A DNA stretch of 64,000 bases from Phytomonospora endophytica (GTDB lineage: Bacteria > Actinomycetota > Actinomycetes > Mycobacteriales > Micromonosporaceae): the NCBI RefSeq assembly GCF_014202425.1, contig NZ_JACHGT010000003.1:248001-312000 (forward strand). Direction: 5' to 3'. The stretch's first letter is position 1. Each line of letters opens with the position of its first letter. Shown one piece after another: positions 63,695 to 64,000 of this stretch. The translations under genes and the position numbers were made by a program. The notes beneath the pieces are model-generated. The model worked only from the letters and a program-made list of their open reading frames with translations. It had not been told where the DNA came from and did not search any database.

Positions 63695-64000
63695 AAACCT
63701 GGCTTCCCCTCTGAACCCTTGACAGCCACATCTGCGACATCTGTCCGGTGTAACGACGCAGCCAGCTGAATGTTTCCCTATTCGGGACCCGAACGTCCAC
63801 CGAGGAAAGGATGGCATCCCCTCCACCGTTGAGACCCTTTAGCCGAAACCATTGTGACGCTGTTTCGGTCACGGTTCACCCTCAGGGTGTTTCGCCTGGT
63901 CAAAGCAGGTCGCCGTGGACTGGGGCGGAAAGGGTCGTGACCTGCGGCGGGAGCCGGACACACCGAACGGGCAGGTGTCGGGAAGGTGACGAGACACACC
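63695..64000. other. Intergenic upstream region of rbpA
   Basis: It contains the SigR-like promoter. Short open frames on the minus strand beyond it lack conserved motifs. Nothing else is supported. Confidence 0.5.
63752..63777 (-). promoter_or_regulatory. rbpA: SigR/SigH-like promoter upstream of rbpA
   Basis: On the minus strand GGAAA is followed by exactly 18 bases and GTT, which fits the sigma-R consensus GGAAT-N18-GTT except one base. It is about 57 bases upstream of the ATG. Streptomyces rbpA is known to be thiol-stress induced through SigR. Confidence 0.7.

Overview
This window is chromosomal DNA from a high-GC, Gram-positive actinobacterium. The evidence is very GC-rich coding with frequent GTG starts, plus lineage markers: RbpA, a GlnX/GlnH/PknG signalling operon, a PASTA-domain Ser/Thr kinase, class II DAHP synthase, heterodimeric lycopene cyclase, the Lnt/Ppm1 pair, and iron boxes of the IdeR/DtxR type. 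I cannot fix the genus; a filamentous aerobic actinomycete is my guess. I see no rRNA, tRNA, CRISPR array, insertion sequence or prophage. Apart from the left edge, which cuts pknG, all genes look intact.

Layout. 0-5.4 kb (minus): glnX, glnH, a coiled-coil gene and pknG, an envelope-to-kinase amino-acid sensing operon. 5.5-7.1 kb: a MurA-type enolpyruvyl transferase fused to an XRE helix-turn-helix. 7.1-10.7 kb (minus): two hydrolases, then a MarR-MFS efflux operon with tandem operator repeats. 10.8-14 kb (plus): VOC protein, SDR, a split RibD pair and a rhodanese. 14-19.7 kb: MFS exporter and divergent LysR, a TIGR00300/ornithine-cyclodeaminase-type gene with a P-loop partner, and a Nudix hydrolase. 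19.9-25.4 kb: FMO with a hydrolase, esterase, PlsC, membrane proteins. 25.5-28.3 kb: Crp-type regulator, 3'-5' exoribonuclease, phosphofructokinase with a PPi-type active-site signature. 29.5-33.3 kb: DAHP synthase, threonine aldolase, an iron-storage block (bfd, bfr) and two paralogous cysteine-rich micropeptides. 33.4-37.4 kb (minus): PASTA kinase, hydrolase, methyltransferase, Ser/Pro-rich membrane protein. 37.8-39.6 kb: crtYc, crtYd, crtE. 40.3-43.1 kb: PspA and a TPM-domain protein. 43.3-49.2 kb: metF, a degenerate CDP-alcohol phosphatidyltransferase-like protein, GNAT, amidohydrolase, DEAD-box helicase, Lrp/AsnC.

51.6-59.9 kb is the most distinctive block: a lysine degradation cluster of the type known from lysine-fermenting anaerobes. 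kamA (lysine 2,3-aminomutase) is divergent from kdd, an amidohydrolase, kamD, kamE, kal and a MutL-like B12-mutase reactivase, mostly joined by start/stop overlaps. Together these would convert L-lysine through beta-lysine and 3,5-diaminohexanoate towards 3-aminobutyryl-CoA and crotonyl-CoA, but the cleavage enzyme Kce is not in the window. 60.3-63.3 kb carries lnt, ppm1 and fxsA for lipoprotein acylation and polyprenol-mannose supply, followed by convergent rbpA with a SigR-like promoter.

Points of most interest: the lysine cluster with its embedded amidohydrolase; the cysteine-rich micropeptide pair beside bacterioferritin; a 15-bp inverted repeat whose arm contains the threonine aldolase start codon; the PPi-type PFK signature; the degenerate CDP-alcohol phosphatidyltransferase; and the extra gene in the pknG operon.
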